52,826 nt of DNA from an uncultured Acholeplasma sp. GTDB taxonomy: Bacteria; Bacillota_I; Bacilli_A; Acholeplasmatales; Acholeplasmataceae. The stretch covers positions 1 through 52,826 of the forward strand of contig CALGYU010000008.1 in the NCBI GenBank assembly GCA_937934685.1, written 5' to 3'. How positions within the stretch are numbered: position 1 is the first letter of the stretch; every line of letters starts with the position of its first letter. Below are positions 16,379-24,440 of the stretch, piece by piece. A program made the translations under genes and the position numbers. A model generated the notes under the pieces. It worked only from the letters and a program-made list of their open reading frames with translations, was not told the origin of the DNA and ran no database searches.

Positions 16379-18435
16379 TTATTTACTTTTATATTGTTCA
16401 ATAATTTTTGGAATGATATGCGCAGGAACTTCTTCGTATCTAACAAATTCTCTTTCAAAAGAACCACTGGCTTGTGTCATTGACTTTAAATCTGTTGCAT
16501 AATTGATCACTTCTGCTTCAGGGACTTCTGCAGTAATTTCTTGGACATTTCCTAATTGTTCAAATCCAAGAATTCTACCACGTCTTTTATTTAAATCGCC
16601 CATGATATCTCCAACAAATTGTTCTTTGACTCTAATTTTAAGTTTTAAAATTGGTTCTAGCAAGGTTGGGTTTAATGAGTCAACGATGTTTCTAAAGGCT
16701 AGTCCTGCCGCTAGTTTAAAGGATATCTCATTTGAATCTACTGAGTGATATGAACCATCTAATAGGGTTGCTTTGATATTAACAATTGGGAAGCCTGCTA
16801 AAGGTCCTTTTTCAAAAGTTTCAACAATCCCTTTTTCAACAGCTGGGAAATATCCTTTTGGTACAGATCCGCCTACGACTTTTTCTTCAAAAACAAAGGT
16901 TTCTTCTGTTGGTGAGAATTCGATGAAGACATGTCCGAATTGACCAGCTCCACCAGATTGTTTCTTATGTTTTCCTTCACCGATTGCTTTTTTCTTAATG
17001 GTTTCTTTGTATAATATTTTGGGTTCTGAAACTTCAACTTCTACTTTAAAGATTGATTTTAATCTATCTATAATAAATTGTAGGTGATTGGTTCCATAAC
17101 CTCCTACTAGTAGTTGGTTGGTTTCTTTGACTCGCTTAACCTCAAAACTTGGGTCTTCTAATTGCAATCTTTGAAGTGATTGTGATAATTTATCTTCATC
17201 TGTTTTTTTAAGTGGTGAGATGGCCTGGTAAATCGTCGGTGTTGGTAACATAACATCTTCATAGATTAATATATTTTTAGGATCACTAATGGAATCACCG
17301 GTAGTTAATCCATCAATTTTTGTTAGTAATACCATATCTCCTGCATACGCTTTTTCAATCGGAATTAATTCTTTTCCTAAAACAGTTGATAAGTTGACAA
17401 TTTTAGAGATATTTTCTGTTTTTGGATTGTAGATTTCTTGCCCATTAACTAATGTTCCTGAGTTAATTTTTACCAAGTTCATATTTCCTGCAAATGGATC
17501 TACAGTGGTTTTAAAAACAAATCCACTAAATGGTAATTTGCTGTCGGTTTTAACACTCTTTATTTCACCTTTAAGAGTTTTAGCTTCTAACTCTTTAAGT
17601 TCATCTGGCGCCGGTAAAAAGTCAATAAGCATATTTAAAGTGGTTTGCACTCCGATGTTTTTTAGAACTGAACCTACGACAATTGGGGTTCATTCTCCAT
17701 TTAAAACCCTTTTCTTAAACCTTTTTTAATTTCATCATCCGTGATTTCTTCACCAGATAAGTATTTTTCTAATAAGACTTCTGATGTTTCAGCTACACTT
17801 TCTAAAATCATGCCGTGTAATGCATTTACTTTGGGACGTTTTTCTTCCCAAATTTCAGCGTCCACACATTCAACACCATTATAGATTCTTGCTTTCATTT
17901 CAACAACGTTGACAAAACCTTCAAAATCTTGTTCTCGTCCGATTGGGTAGGTAAATGGTACTGCTTTTTTACCTAATTTTTCTCTGATTTCTTCAAGTAG
18001 TCTTTCGTAGTTAATGTTTTCCTTATCCATCTTATTGATGAAAAGAACTGCTGGAATATTTCTTTCTCTAATGGCATGCCAAGCACGTTCTGTACCTACT
18101 TCAACGCCTTTGGTAGCGTCAATAAAAATAATAGCACCTTTCACGACGTCTAATGCATAGTTAAATTCCACCAATCTTTCATCATTGCCCGGGACATCTA
18201 AAAAATTGAGTTTGTAGTCTTGCCAAGAAATTGGAATTAAACTTGTTTGCATACTGCTTTCGCGAAGGTGCTCTTCAAGTAAATAATCTGATTTAGTTGT
18301 CTGTCTTTCGACTTCTCCTTTTTTAGGGATTTTTCCAGAAACAAAGAGCAAACTTTCGGTCATGCTGGTCTTTCCAGAGCCCATATGACCTAGAAGAGCA
18401 ATGTTTCTGATCTTATCGGTTACAAATTCTCTCAT
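16379..18435 (-). pseudogene. EF-G-like GTPase paralogue, interrupted by frameshift plus stop
   Basis: A translational GTPase of the EF-G-like (FusA2-type) family, not the main EF-G. The first part (start ATG 18435 after AGGAGG) has the P-loop GHMGSGKTS, switch II as DVPGNDE instead of DTPGH, and NKMD. It ends at TAA 17701-17703 after residue 244. The remainder, in the next frame, covers domains II-V (GGAGQFGHVFIEF, GSFEREFVRYEEVPAHI). The join needs one extra base at the GGG near 17704 and also runs through an in-frame TGA at 17690-17692. The full span is 2057 bases, one short of 686 codons. Both halves are otherwise well preserved, so decay is recent or the read is wrong. Confidence 0.8.
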
Positions 18436-18471
18436 AAATACCTCCTGTGTAATCGTTTTCATCTTACCTTT

Positions 18472-18480
18472 ATTATATCA
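18472..18480 (-). promoter_or_regulatory. Extended -10 element for the EF-G-like gene
   Basis: TGATATAAT on the minus strand, about 35 bases from the ATG at 18435. It faces away from the yidD -10 only 15 bases away, so the two promoters must compete or share space. Confidence 0.5.
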
Positions 18481-18494
18481 TAAATATATCGAAA

Positions 18495-18503
18495 TGCTAT
18501 AAT
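18495..18503 (+). promoter_or_regulatory. Extended -10 element for yidD
   Basis: TGCTATAAT. The ATG of yidD is only 15 bases further on, so the predicted mRNA leader is about ten bases, with a weak GGTGA. Confidence 0.5.
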
Positions 18504-18518
18504 AAGATTGGTGATTAT

Positions 18519-19064
18519 ATGAAAAAAATTGCGTTGTCATTGATTAGATGGTACCAAGAAAAAATATCAAAACAAACAAATCCTAAATGTAGGCATTCTC
18601 CTACTTGTTCTAATTATGGTTTGATTGCTTATAAAAGATTTAATTTTTTTAAGGCTAGTTTTTTTACTTTAAAAAGATTTTTATCTTGTAACCCTTTATT
18701 TAAACCTAAATATGACCCTGTCCCTGAGAAAGTTTTTAGTTTGAAAAAAGAGTTTTTAGTTACTTGTCTAACAGAAAATCAATGGACTAAGATGAAACAT
18801 GAAAAAACAATTGAAATCAAAGAACCTTTTATGTCTATTAATGATTTTTTAAAGAAAACTGCAAGCTATGATCTTATAGAAGAACGATTGGTCATTGTTT
18901 GTGTGCTTAAAAATAAGGTTGTGTTTCATGAAATTGATGATACAGAGGGTAATCTATCTTATTTGATTGAACCTTTTGATGGTTCTTTAGTGTATGATAC
19001 ATTGATTTATCAAACAGACGAAAAGGGAAAATATCTTAAAAATAAAGCTTTTAAAAAATATTAA
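18519..19064 (+). CDS. yidD: YidD membrane-insertion factor with an extra C-terminal domain
   Basis: Residues 1-75 are a standard YidD (DUF37) unit: amphipathic N-terminal helix (LSLIRWYQEKIS), CRHSPTCSNYGLIAYKRF, a LSCNP segment and KYDPVP. YidD assists YidC-dependent membrane protein insertion at the inner face of the membrane. Ordinary YidD proteins are 70-110 residues; this one is 181. Residues about 80-181 are soluble, mixed in charge, and unlike anything I recognise (VTCLTENQWTKMK to IDDTEGNLSYLIEPFDG). No rnpA or yidC neighbours are in the window. The leader is very short. Confidence 0.85.
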   Translation: MKKIALSLIRWYQEKISKQTNPKCRHSPTCSNYGLIAYKRFNFFKASFFTLKRFLSCNPLFKPKYDPVPEKVFSLKKEFLVTCLTENQWTKMKHEKTIEIKEPFMSINDFLKKTASYDLIEERLVIVCVLKNKVVFHEIDDTEGNLSYLIEPFDGSLVYDTLIYQTDEKGKYLKNKAFKKY

Positions 19065-19098
19065 GGTTGATTTAAGTTATAGTTATTATAATAGTGTC

Positions 19099-19272
19099 AT
19101 AAGAGGTTGGTCATGTTAGTTTTCTTTTCATTTCAAAATAATACCTATCTTTTTTTACCCTCTTATACATAAAACTTTTTATAGATTGTTTGATCCTCCG
19201 AGTCCCCTCTCCTAAGGTGTTAATAATCTATTAAAAAGTTTAAAGACCAGAGTTTTATGCTCTGGTTTTTTT
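19099..19272 (+). ncRNA. Candidate small RNA with C-rich apical loop
   Basis: A promoter-like TATAAT at 19087-19092, two stem-loops and a strong terminator frame a 174-base non-coding unit. Stem 1 pairs ATAAGAGG (19099-19106) with CCTCTTAT (19159-19166). Stem 2 pairs about 14 bases (19174-19187 with 19225-19239, one bulge) and displays a 37-base loop rich in C (GATCCTCC, GTCCCCTCTCC). C-rich loops of this kind mark Gram-positive regulatory RNAs such as RsaE/RoxS that pair with Shine-Dalgarno sequences. I do not recognise it as 6S, SRP, tmRNA or RNase P RNA. The -35 is weak. Function is inference. Confidence 0.55.
19246..19272 (+). terminator. Terminator of the candidate small RNA
   Basis: Stem ACCAGAG / CTCTGGT (19246-19252, 19260-19266) with a seven-base loop and a T run on plus. 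Confidence 0.88.
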
Positions 19273-19285
19273 ATTCATTAATTTA

Positions 19286-19314
19286 ATAAAAAAAAGCGGA
19301 TAATTTCCGCTTTT
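19286..19314 (-). terminator. Terminator after the UxaE-like gene
   Basis: Stem AAAAGCGGA / TCCGCTTTT with a short loop and a T run on minus, directly next to the stop codon. Confidence 0.85.
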
Positions 19315-19315
19315 C

Positions 19316-20791
19316 TTAAAATCCTTTATAAAGTAGTTCCAAATGTTTGCCTATATGTTCTTTTAACATAGTGGCGTATAAATCGCTATACTGAGCCCAT
19401 AGATGATAGAGTCTATCTTTAAATTTGTATGTTCCATCGTTATTTTTATCGTTTAGTATATAACCATAGGTAATATGAATGAGTTGTCTTGCATCATTGT
19501 TTTCAAATAATTTTGGTAACTCTTCATCTGATAGTTGATCAATTGCTGGAATGTTTTCAATATGTGTTGTGACATGATATAGTTTTTTTGCTTGCTCAAA
19601 GGTGTCTAGTGCCTTTTGATGTATTTCTCTATATAATGATGGATCTTTTATTGCTACCAAATGAGCGGCCACTAACCAATTGGTTCCTGCTGTTTTAACA
19701 TGGAAATGTCCCTTTGTTTCCTTACCAATGATTTCAAAAATTGAAAATTTATCTGATCCTGAATGAATGCTGAGTTTATATCCATAATGTTCTGCAATTG
19801 CGACGTGTACTTTTAGTTCTTCTTGGAAAATATGGGTGTTTCCGATGTAATCAATACCTTTTTGAAATTCTCCATGAAATCTTGGCGCAATTGTCGTTAA
19901 ATGTACGCCTTTTTCTGCTAGTTCATTTGCGATGTATAAATGGTGATTGAGTTCGGTTTTTGTGGCTGTTTCATCAATAGATAATTCTAAGTCAACTCCC
20001 TGATTACCTTTAAAGAATTGATGATATATGTGGGTTGTATATTCGATGGAGTCTTGATAAATTAAAATGGCTTTTTTTAATTCTAATTCTGTAAAACTTA
20101 TTTGATGTCCTTGGATGTTAAATGTTTTGTTTAAATATTTCTTTTTATCATTTTCTGTCAGATTTACTTCCTGATCGATTTGTTCTATACTTAAACTTTC
20201 TACATCATTTCTAATATGATCGCTTGTATCTAAAGTAATCATTGTAAAACCAGTATCTAATGCATATTTAATGTCTTTTTCTGTTTTTAAATGGTCTCCA
20301 TCTGCTCCAAATCCTCGTTTGTAGCCCATTTTATAAACTGCTAATGATGCAGCATCTAAAACATCTGAATATGTTCTATTGGTGAGTGTTAATTCTCTCA
20401 TGGATTGTTGAGCTAACACAGGATATGCATCGTAGGCAAGTAAAGCCTTTAAGTGCCCTTCTCCTGCTAAGCCAAGTCTATCGCCTAACCCAAATGAGCG
20501 TTTTTCTCTTAACACCGGTTTGGGTTTCATGTATGGAAATAAGTTTCTTAAAGCATTGATGTTATCATGATCTGTTTGAGCGATCAGATAGTCTAATTGA
20601 TTAAGTGTTCTTTTTTCCCCTTTAAAATTTTTCATAGAGCTTCCGGTGACGACGATAAGGTCGTTGCCTTCTTCTTTTATGATAAATATATGATCGTCTT
20701 TTAATTGATTATAAGATTTTTCATATACACCAAAAGATGCAAATTCTTTTGGATTTGGTAAAGTCTTTAAAAAATCAGTGAGTTTGCTCAT
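19316..20791 (-). CDS. uxaE: Tagaturonate epimerase (UxaE) family protein
   Basis: A 491-residue protein that I match to the UxaE family, which interconverts tagaturonate and fructuronate in galacturonate breakdown. Supporting segments are RSFGLGDRLGLAGEGH (about 100-115), GFGADGDHLKTEKD with acidic and His metal-ligand candidates (about 180), and the metal-binding SIHSGSDKF block near 350. The family is metal-dependent and TIM-barrel like. The ATG 20791 follows AAGGAG; an earlier in-frame ATG at 20839 has no site. No other uronate genes are in the window, so the substrate here is uncertain. The gene stands alone with its own terminator. Confidence 0.7.
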   Translation of the reverse strand: MSKLTDFLKTLPNPKEFASFGVYEKSYNQLKDDHIFIIKEEGNDLIVVTGSSMKNFKGEKRTLNQLDYLIAQTDHDNINALRNLFPYMKPKPVLREKRSFGLGDRLGLAGEGHLKALLAYDAYPVLAQQSMRELTLTNRTYSDVLDAASLAVYKMGYKRGFGADGDHLKTEKDIKYALDTGFTMITLDTSDHIRNDVESLSIEQIDQEVNLTENDKKKYLNKTFNIQGHQISFTELELKKAILIYQDSIEYTTHIYHQFFKGNQGVDLELSIDETATKTELNHHLYIANELAEKGVHLTTIAPRFHGEFQKGIDYIGNTHIFQEELKVHVAIAEHYGYKLSIHSGSDKFSIFEIIGKETKGHFHVKTAGTNWLVAAHLVAIKDPSLYREIHQKALDTFEQAKKLYHVTTHIENIPAIDQLSDEELPKLFENNDARQLIHITYGYILNDKNNDGTYKFKDRLYHLWAQYSDLYATMLKEHIGKHLELLYKGF

Positions 20792-20902
20792 ATATATAAG
20801 CTCCTTTCTTCTACAAAGCATGTGTGTCCGGTCATGCAAACACCGTTTATTATATTATATCACTTATAGAACTTTCTGTGTTTTTTTTACTTTGTTTTTG
20901 TA

Positions 20903-20932
20903 AAATAAAAACCAAGTTAAAAACTTGGTTTA
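20903..20932 (-). terminator. Terminator after the symporter
   Basis: Stem AAACCAAG / CTTGGTTT with a short A/T loop, followed on minus by a T-rich tract. It overlaps the symporter stop codon. Confidence 0.85.
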
Positions 20933-22303
20933 AAGTGTGACTGTTTCTATTTTACTGTTTAGTAGTTCTTCGTCTAATTCATTTTCTGTTTTAGCAACGA
21001 TTGTAGCAACAACACCTGTTCCAACAACGTTGACCATGGTACGTCCCATATCCACTAATGCATCCACACCAATGACTAAAGCGATACCTTCTAAAGGCAA
21101 ACCGACAGCGGATAGTGTAACGGTTGCTGCGATTGTAGCAATCCCTGGAACGCCTGCGATACCGATAGATGCGATGGTTGTTGTTAAAATGATGACTAGG
21201 TATTGTACGATAGATAATTCTATGCCATAGGCATTAGCTGTAATGACTGCAACCATGGCCGGGAAGATTCCCCCACAAGCATTCATTCCTACGTTAGCAC
21301 CAATAGGTCCCACAAAGTCTGCAATACTTTCACTAACCCCTACACGTTCTTTTAAACTTCTAACTGTGACAGGAAGTGTTCCGTAACTGCTTTGAGTAGT
21401 GAATGCTACCAACATGGCAGGTGCGAATTTTTCTATGAATTTAACTGGTGATATTCTATGCGCTAATAATAATCCCATTTGAACCACAACAAAGTGGACA
21501 GCCATGGCTGAGTAGATTAAGATCGCATATAATCCTAACTGCTTTAAGGCGTCTAAATTATTTCTACCTACTGCGTATATGATAAATGAGAACACTGCAT
21601 ATGGTGTTAAAGTTAAGACAAGTTTGGTTACTCTTACAATGATTCTATTAAATGATTCATTAAATTCTAGGAATGGTTTCATTCTTTCTGGTTTTCTTTT
21701 GCTTTCAATAATGATCGCAACAGATACAAAAATAGCAAATACTACCACTGGAATAACGACGTTTCCACTCATTGCACTAATGATATTGTTTGGGAAAAAT
21801 CCTAAGATAACATCTTCAATGTTTTGAACTGGTCTTACGGTGGCATTTCCATCTGTTGGGAATCCTTTACCAATGCCTGTGAAACCAGCAAAGAGTAGTC
21901 CTATTATAGTTGCAACTGCTGTAGTTGCTAATAACCAAAAGAGGGTTTTTCCACCGATGCGTTTTAGTTTCGTTGTATCTTCTAATGAGGTGAAACTTTT
22001 AATAACAGATGTTAAAACAAGTGGCATAACAACCATTTGGATTAACTTTAAATATAAGCTTCCAATAGGTCTAACTATAACCGTAATGGTTGCTGTGCTA
22101 ACGTTTCCTGCAGAGTTTCTGATCTCAGTTGTTATCGGTCCAAAATAAAGTCCTGCGATAATTCCTAATATCATTGCTGTTAAAACACGGTATGCGAATT
22201 TAACTTTCTTTTTCCCTAAGAAAAATAGTAAACCGATGACTAAAAGTGTCACTATGTATAAAAGTCCTTTTTGCCAGGAATCTATTTTATAATTATCAAA
22301 CAT
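20930..22303 (-). CDS. Dicarboxylate/amino acid:cation symporter, TcyP-like
   Basis: A 457-residue DAACS-family secondary transporter with about eight membrane helices and two re-entrant loops. Family hallmarks are the serine-rich loop with TTQSSYGTLPVT (about 308-320), the substrate-site helix GANVGMNACGG near 340, and the helix-8 block DALVDMGRTMVNVVGTG near 420. The N-terminal half resembles the cystine carrier TcyP more than GltP or DctA, but substrate cannot be fixed from sequence. GGAGAG precedes the ATG. It is monocistronic between two terminators. Confidence 0.85.
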   Translation of the reverse strand: MFDNYKIDSWQKGLLYIVTLLVIGLLFFLGKKKVKFAYRVLTAMILGIIAGLYFGPITTEIRNSAGNVSTATITVIVRPIGSLYLKLIQMVVMPLVLTSVIKSFTSLEDTTKLKRIGGKTLFWLLATTAVATIIGLLFAGFTGIGKGFPTDGNATVRPVQNIEDVILGFFPNNIISAMSGNVVIPVVVFAIFVSVAIIIESKRKPERMKPFLEFNESFNRIIVRVTKLVLTLTPYAVFSFIIYAVGRNNLDALKQLGLYAILIYSAMAVHFVVVQMGLLLAHRISPVKFIEKFAPAMLVAFTTQSSYGTLPVTVRSLKERVGVSESIADFVGPIGANVGMNACGGIFPAMVAVITANAYGIELSIVQYLVIILTTTIASIGIAGVPGIATIAATVTLSAVGLPLEGIALVIGVDALVDMGRTMVNVVGTGVVATIVAKTENELDEELLNSKIETVTL

Positions 22304-22406
22304 ATTCTTACTCTCCTATAGTATATATATTCACCTTTCTAGGCAATTATCATTATACCATTATGTAAGATTTTATCTTAAAATTAACTCTACTTTTTCC
22401 TTTTTG

Positions 22407-23144
22407 TCATATAATTTGATATATTCTCATGTGCATCGCTGATATATCTATATATGGTAGGAGCATTTTTTGATTAGAAGCAAGTTTTAGTCTTACAGTA
22501 AAGTCTCTATTGGGTAAGTTTTTTAAGGCTTCTGTAATTTCTTGGTGATTATTAGGATACAACGTTTTTAGATGTTCTATGAAGTCACCACTACTTTTAA
22601 GTTTTTTGCTATGGACAGGAAAAATGATGCTATTTCCGTTGATTTTAAGTTTATTCAAATCCCCTATTTGAATGATTTGGTTAATGATTGGTAAAATGAT
22701 GTTAAAATCATTGATTTGGTCTTCTTCTGGATAAATGGTTTGGATGATACTTTTTTTGAGTTCTAGTTTGGTCTTATTTTCGACTTCACCTTGGAACCCA
22801 TAAGAGGTTTCCCCTAATTCTTGAGTTGTTTTATCATAGATGTAAAAATCATCATACGTTTGTTCATCACCGATCATGTTTGAGCGTTGGTTTAAAACTC
22901 TTAGATAAATGGTGGTAGTTGATTCATTGATATAATAGACTCTTGGACTAACGGTAGAAAGATATACCGTAAAATCACCTGGAATATGATCAAATGGTTG
23001 TTCTGTTTTTTGATAAAATGATTGGTTGGTGAGTTGATTAAGAAATGTTTTCATTTCTGTTTTTTCTTGATTTTCATAACATCCTGTTAAGGTTATTAAC
23101 GATAAAAATAAAATAGATATAATTGCAATTTTTTTCTTTAACAT
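22407..23144 (-). CDS. Hypothetical lipoprotein
   Basis: A 245-residue secreted protein not recognised. The signal peptide MLKKKIAIISILFLSLITLTGC ends in a clear lipobox (LTGC), so the mature protein is anchored from Cys22. The mature part is polar, with many Tyr and Ile residues, and has predicted beta-rich stretches (TVYLSTVSPRVYYI, TTTIYLRVL). AGGGGAG lies just before the ATG. It is 76 bases downstream of the secreted cysteine-peptidase gene in the same orientation, with a hairpin between them. Confidence 0.7.
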   Translation of the reverse strand: MLKKKIAIISILFLSLITLTGCYENQEKTEMKTFLNQLTNQSFYQKTEQPFDHIPGDFTVYLSTVSPRVYYINESTTTIYLRVLNQRSNMIGDEQTYDDFYIYDKTTQELGETSYGFQGEVENKTKLELKKSIIQTIYPEEDQINDFNIILPIINQIIQIGDLNKLKINGNSIIFPVHSKKLKSSGDFIEHLKTLYPNNHQEITEALKNLPNRDFTVRLKLASNQKMLLPYIDISAMHMRIYQII

Positions 23145-23188
23145 ATTTATTCTCCCCTCATAATATATATATATGTATGTATTAAATG

Positions 23189-23214
23189 AAAACCTTATTC
23201 ATAGATAAGGTTTT
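23189..23214 (-). terminator. Hairpin after the secreted peptidase gene
   Basis: Ten-pair stem AAAACCTTAT / ATAAGGTTTT with a six-base loop. The minus side has only a short T tract (TTTT at the stem end), so termination may be partial and let some transcription reach the lipoprotein gene. Confidence 0.55.
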
Positions 23215-23220
23215 CTTTTT

Positions 23221-24333
23221 TTAATTGGTTAAAAGTTTGCTGGTTGGTTTCCAAAATTCATACCAAGCAGGTTTTAATTTGACATGAATTTCATATATGG
23301 CATTTCTATGTATTTGATTGACTATGTAATATGAGTTTTGTCCTACTTTTTGGTAATTTATTTCTCCTTGATTTGTTAATGTGTGCGTAGAGTTCCAGGT
23401 AGATACAATATCATAATATGTGTGAAAAATCCAGAAGTTTTTACTTCTTGCCTCTCCAATGACCATCGCAAAATGGGCTGTGTTAGCTACATTTAAATTA
23501 TAATATAACGCAACACTTGGCGCTTCATATTGCATGTATTCAGGTTGGATGACGGTATATTTTTCTGGAAGGAAGTTTTTTAATCCGCTTGAAAACTCCC
23601 AAGGCCAAACCCCTAAAAAGGATAAGCCAAAATATTTTTTACCATCTGTTTTAAAATTCATTTTTTCTCTCATAGTGGTTAATCCGGTGTATACATTGTT
23701 AATGTTTGTGATATCTTTTACACCACTTAATTTATACGTATACACTAAGTTAATTCCTGCTTGTGGTCCGCAATCTGTCGTAGATTGATAGTGGGTATAT
23801 ACTTGATATTTCCCCGTTTTTTGATTACTTGTCTTTAAATCTTTTGCTACAGATTGTGTAACTTCAAAATTGGTTGTATTTATTTTATCATTTAGTGGTG
23901 TAAAAATCTCAGAATTTATTAAAGCTTCACCTGGTAATGTGTGTTGATCGGTTGTTAAACTACTATTTGGTCTATATTGATTTCCTTTTTTATAGTAATA
24001 GCCATTTGAAATCATATAGGTTTTTTCCTTAGGGAATATGAGTGGACTTTGATCAACTGTATTAATTTCTATGAGTCTAAAATCTTTAGTTACCGATAAA
24101 TAACCTACATCAAAGGAAAAAAAGTATCCTAGGTACTGATCATTTTGATCATATAGTTTGGTTGCTGATTCGACTTTTGTCATTTCCCAAGTTTCCTGAT
24201 AGTAGTTTTGATACTCATTTTTTAAGACTTCGATGTTTTCATTAATGAGTTTGACAATTTCATCTACCTTTACACTTGAGTGAGTTAAGATCGGTAATAA
24301 AAGTGATAATAATAATAACATAATGGTTTTCAT
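23221..24333 (-). CDS. Secreted C39-like papain-fold cysteine peptidase
   Basis: A 370-residue protein with an N-terminal signal peptide (MKTIMLLLLSLLLPILTHSS). Residues about 30-130 resemble the propeptide/inhibitor region of streptopain-type enzymes (YLGYFFSFDVGYLSVTKDFRLIEI). The catalytic part has STTDCGPQAGINLVYTY near 190, with the nucleophile Cys after Asp as in C39-like peptidases, and a candidate active-site His in TAHFAMVIG near 285. An Asn or Asp partner cannot be placed with certainty. It probably acts outside the cell, perhaps on peptides or host material; this is inference. An unusual hairpin separates its ribosome site from the ATG. Confidence 0.7.
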   Translation of the reverse strand: MKTIMLLLLSLLLPILTHSSVKVDEIVKLINENIEVLKNEYQNYYQETWEMTKVESATKLYDQNDQYLGYFFSFDVGYLSVTKDFRLIEINTVDQSPLIFPKEKTYMISNGYYYKKGNQYRPNSSLTTDQHTLPGEALINSEIFTPLNDKINTTNFEVTQSVAKDLKTSNQKTGKYQVYTHYQSTTDCGPQAGINLVYTYKLSGVKDITNINNVYTGLTTMREKMNFKTDGKKYFGLSFLGVWPWEFSSGLKNFLPEKYTVIQPEYMQYEAPSVALYYNLNVANTAHFAMVIGEARSKNFWIFHTYYDIVSTWNSTHTLTNQGEINYQKVGQNSYYIVNQIHRNAIYEIHVKLKPAWYEFWKPTSKLLTN

Positions 24334-24365
24334 TTTTTTTTGCCCGTTAAGTCGGGCTCACCTCC
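24334..24365 (-). promoter_or_regulatory. Shine-Dalgarno separated from the start codon by a hairpin
   Basis: The only good ribosome site, GGAGG at 24361-24365, is 27 bases before the ATG at 24333. Sixteen of these bases fold as GCCCG-(ACTTAA)-CGGGC (24342-24357), followed by eight A. Folding brings the effective spacing to about 11 bases, so the hairpin may control or enable initiation. Confidence 0.55.
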
Positions 24366-24407
24366 TTTGCTTCAATAATAGAAGGTGATCGTTTTTTTTA
24401 CTTTAAA

Positions 24408-24433
24408 ATAAAAAAAAGGATCTAAGATCCTTT
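24408..24433 (-). terminator. Terminator after proS
   Basis: Stem AAAGGATC / GATCCTTT with a three-base loop and a T run on minus, immediately after the proS stop. Confidence 0.88.
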
Positions 24434-24440
24434 ATATTAA

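Noticed and set aside
17690..17692. UGA read as tryptophan (mycoplasma code)
   Set aside because: All other genes in the window are complete under the standard code and use TGG for Trp; UGA also serves as the stop of several genes (for example Ntdp, znuA and ytqA-type overlaps).
17685..17710. Programmed -1 frameshift in the EF-G-like gene
   Set aside because: The bases do not form an X-XXY-YYZ slippery heptamer in the reading frame, and the shifted frame would meet TGA 12 bases on.
19099..19272. 6S, SRP (4.5S), tmRNA or RNase P RNA
   Set aside because: No GGAAGGAAGCAG-like SRP loop, tag ORF or RNase P core on either strand, and no clear 6S closing stem with central bubble.
24334..24357. Hairpin before the secreted peptidase as a terminator
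   Set aside because: It lies between a good ribosome site and the ATG, and on minus is followed by A, not T; on plus the T run precedes the stem.
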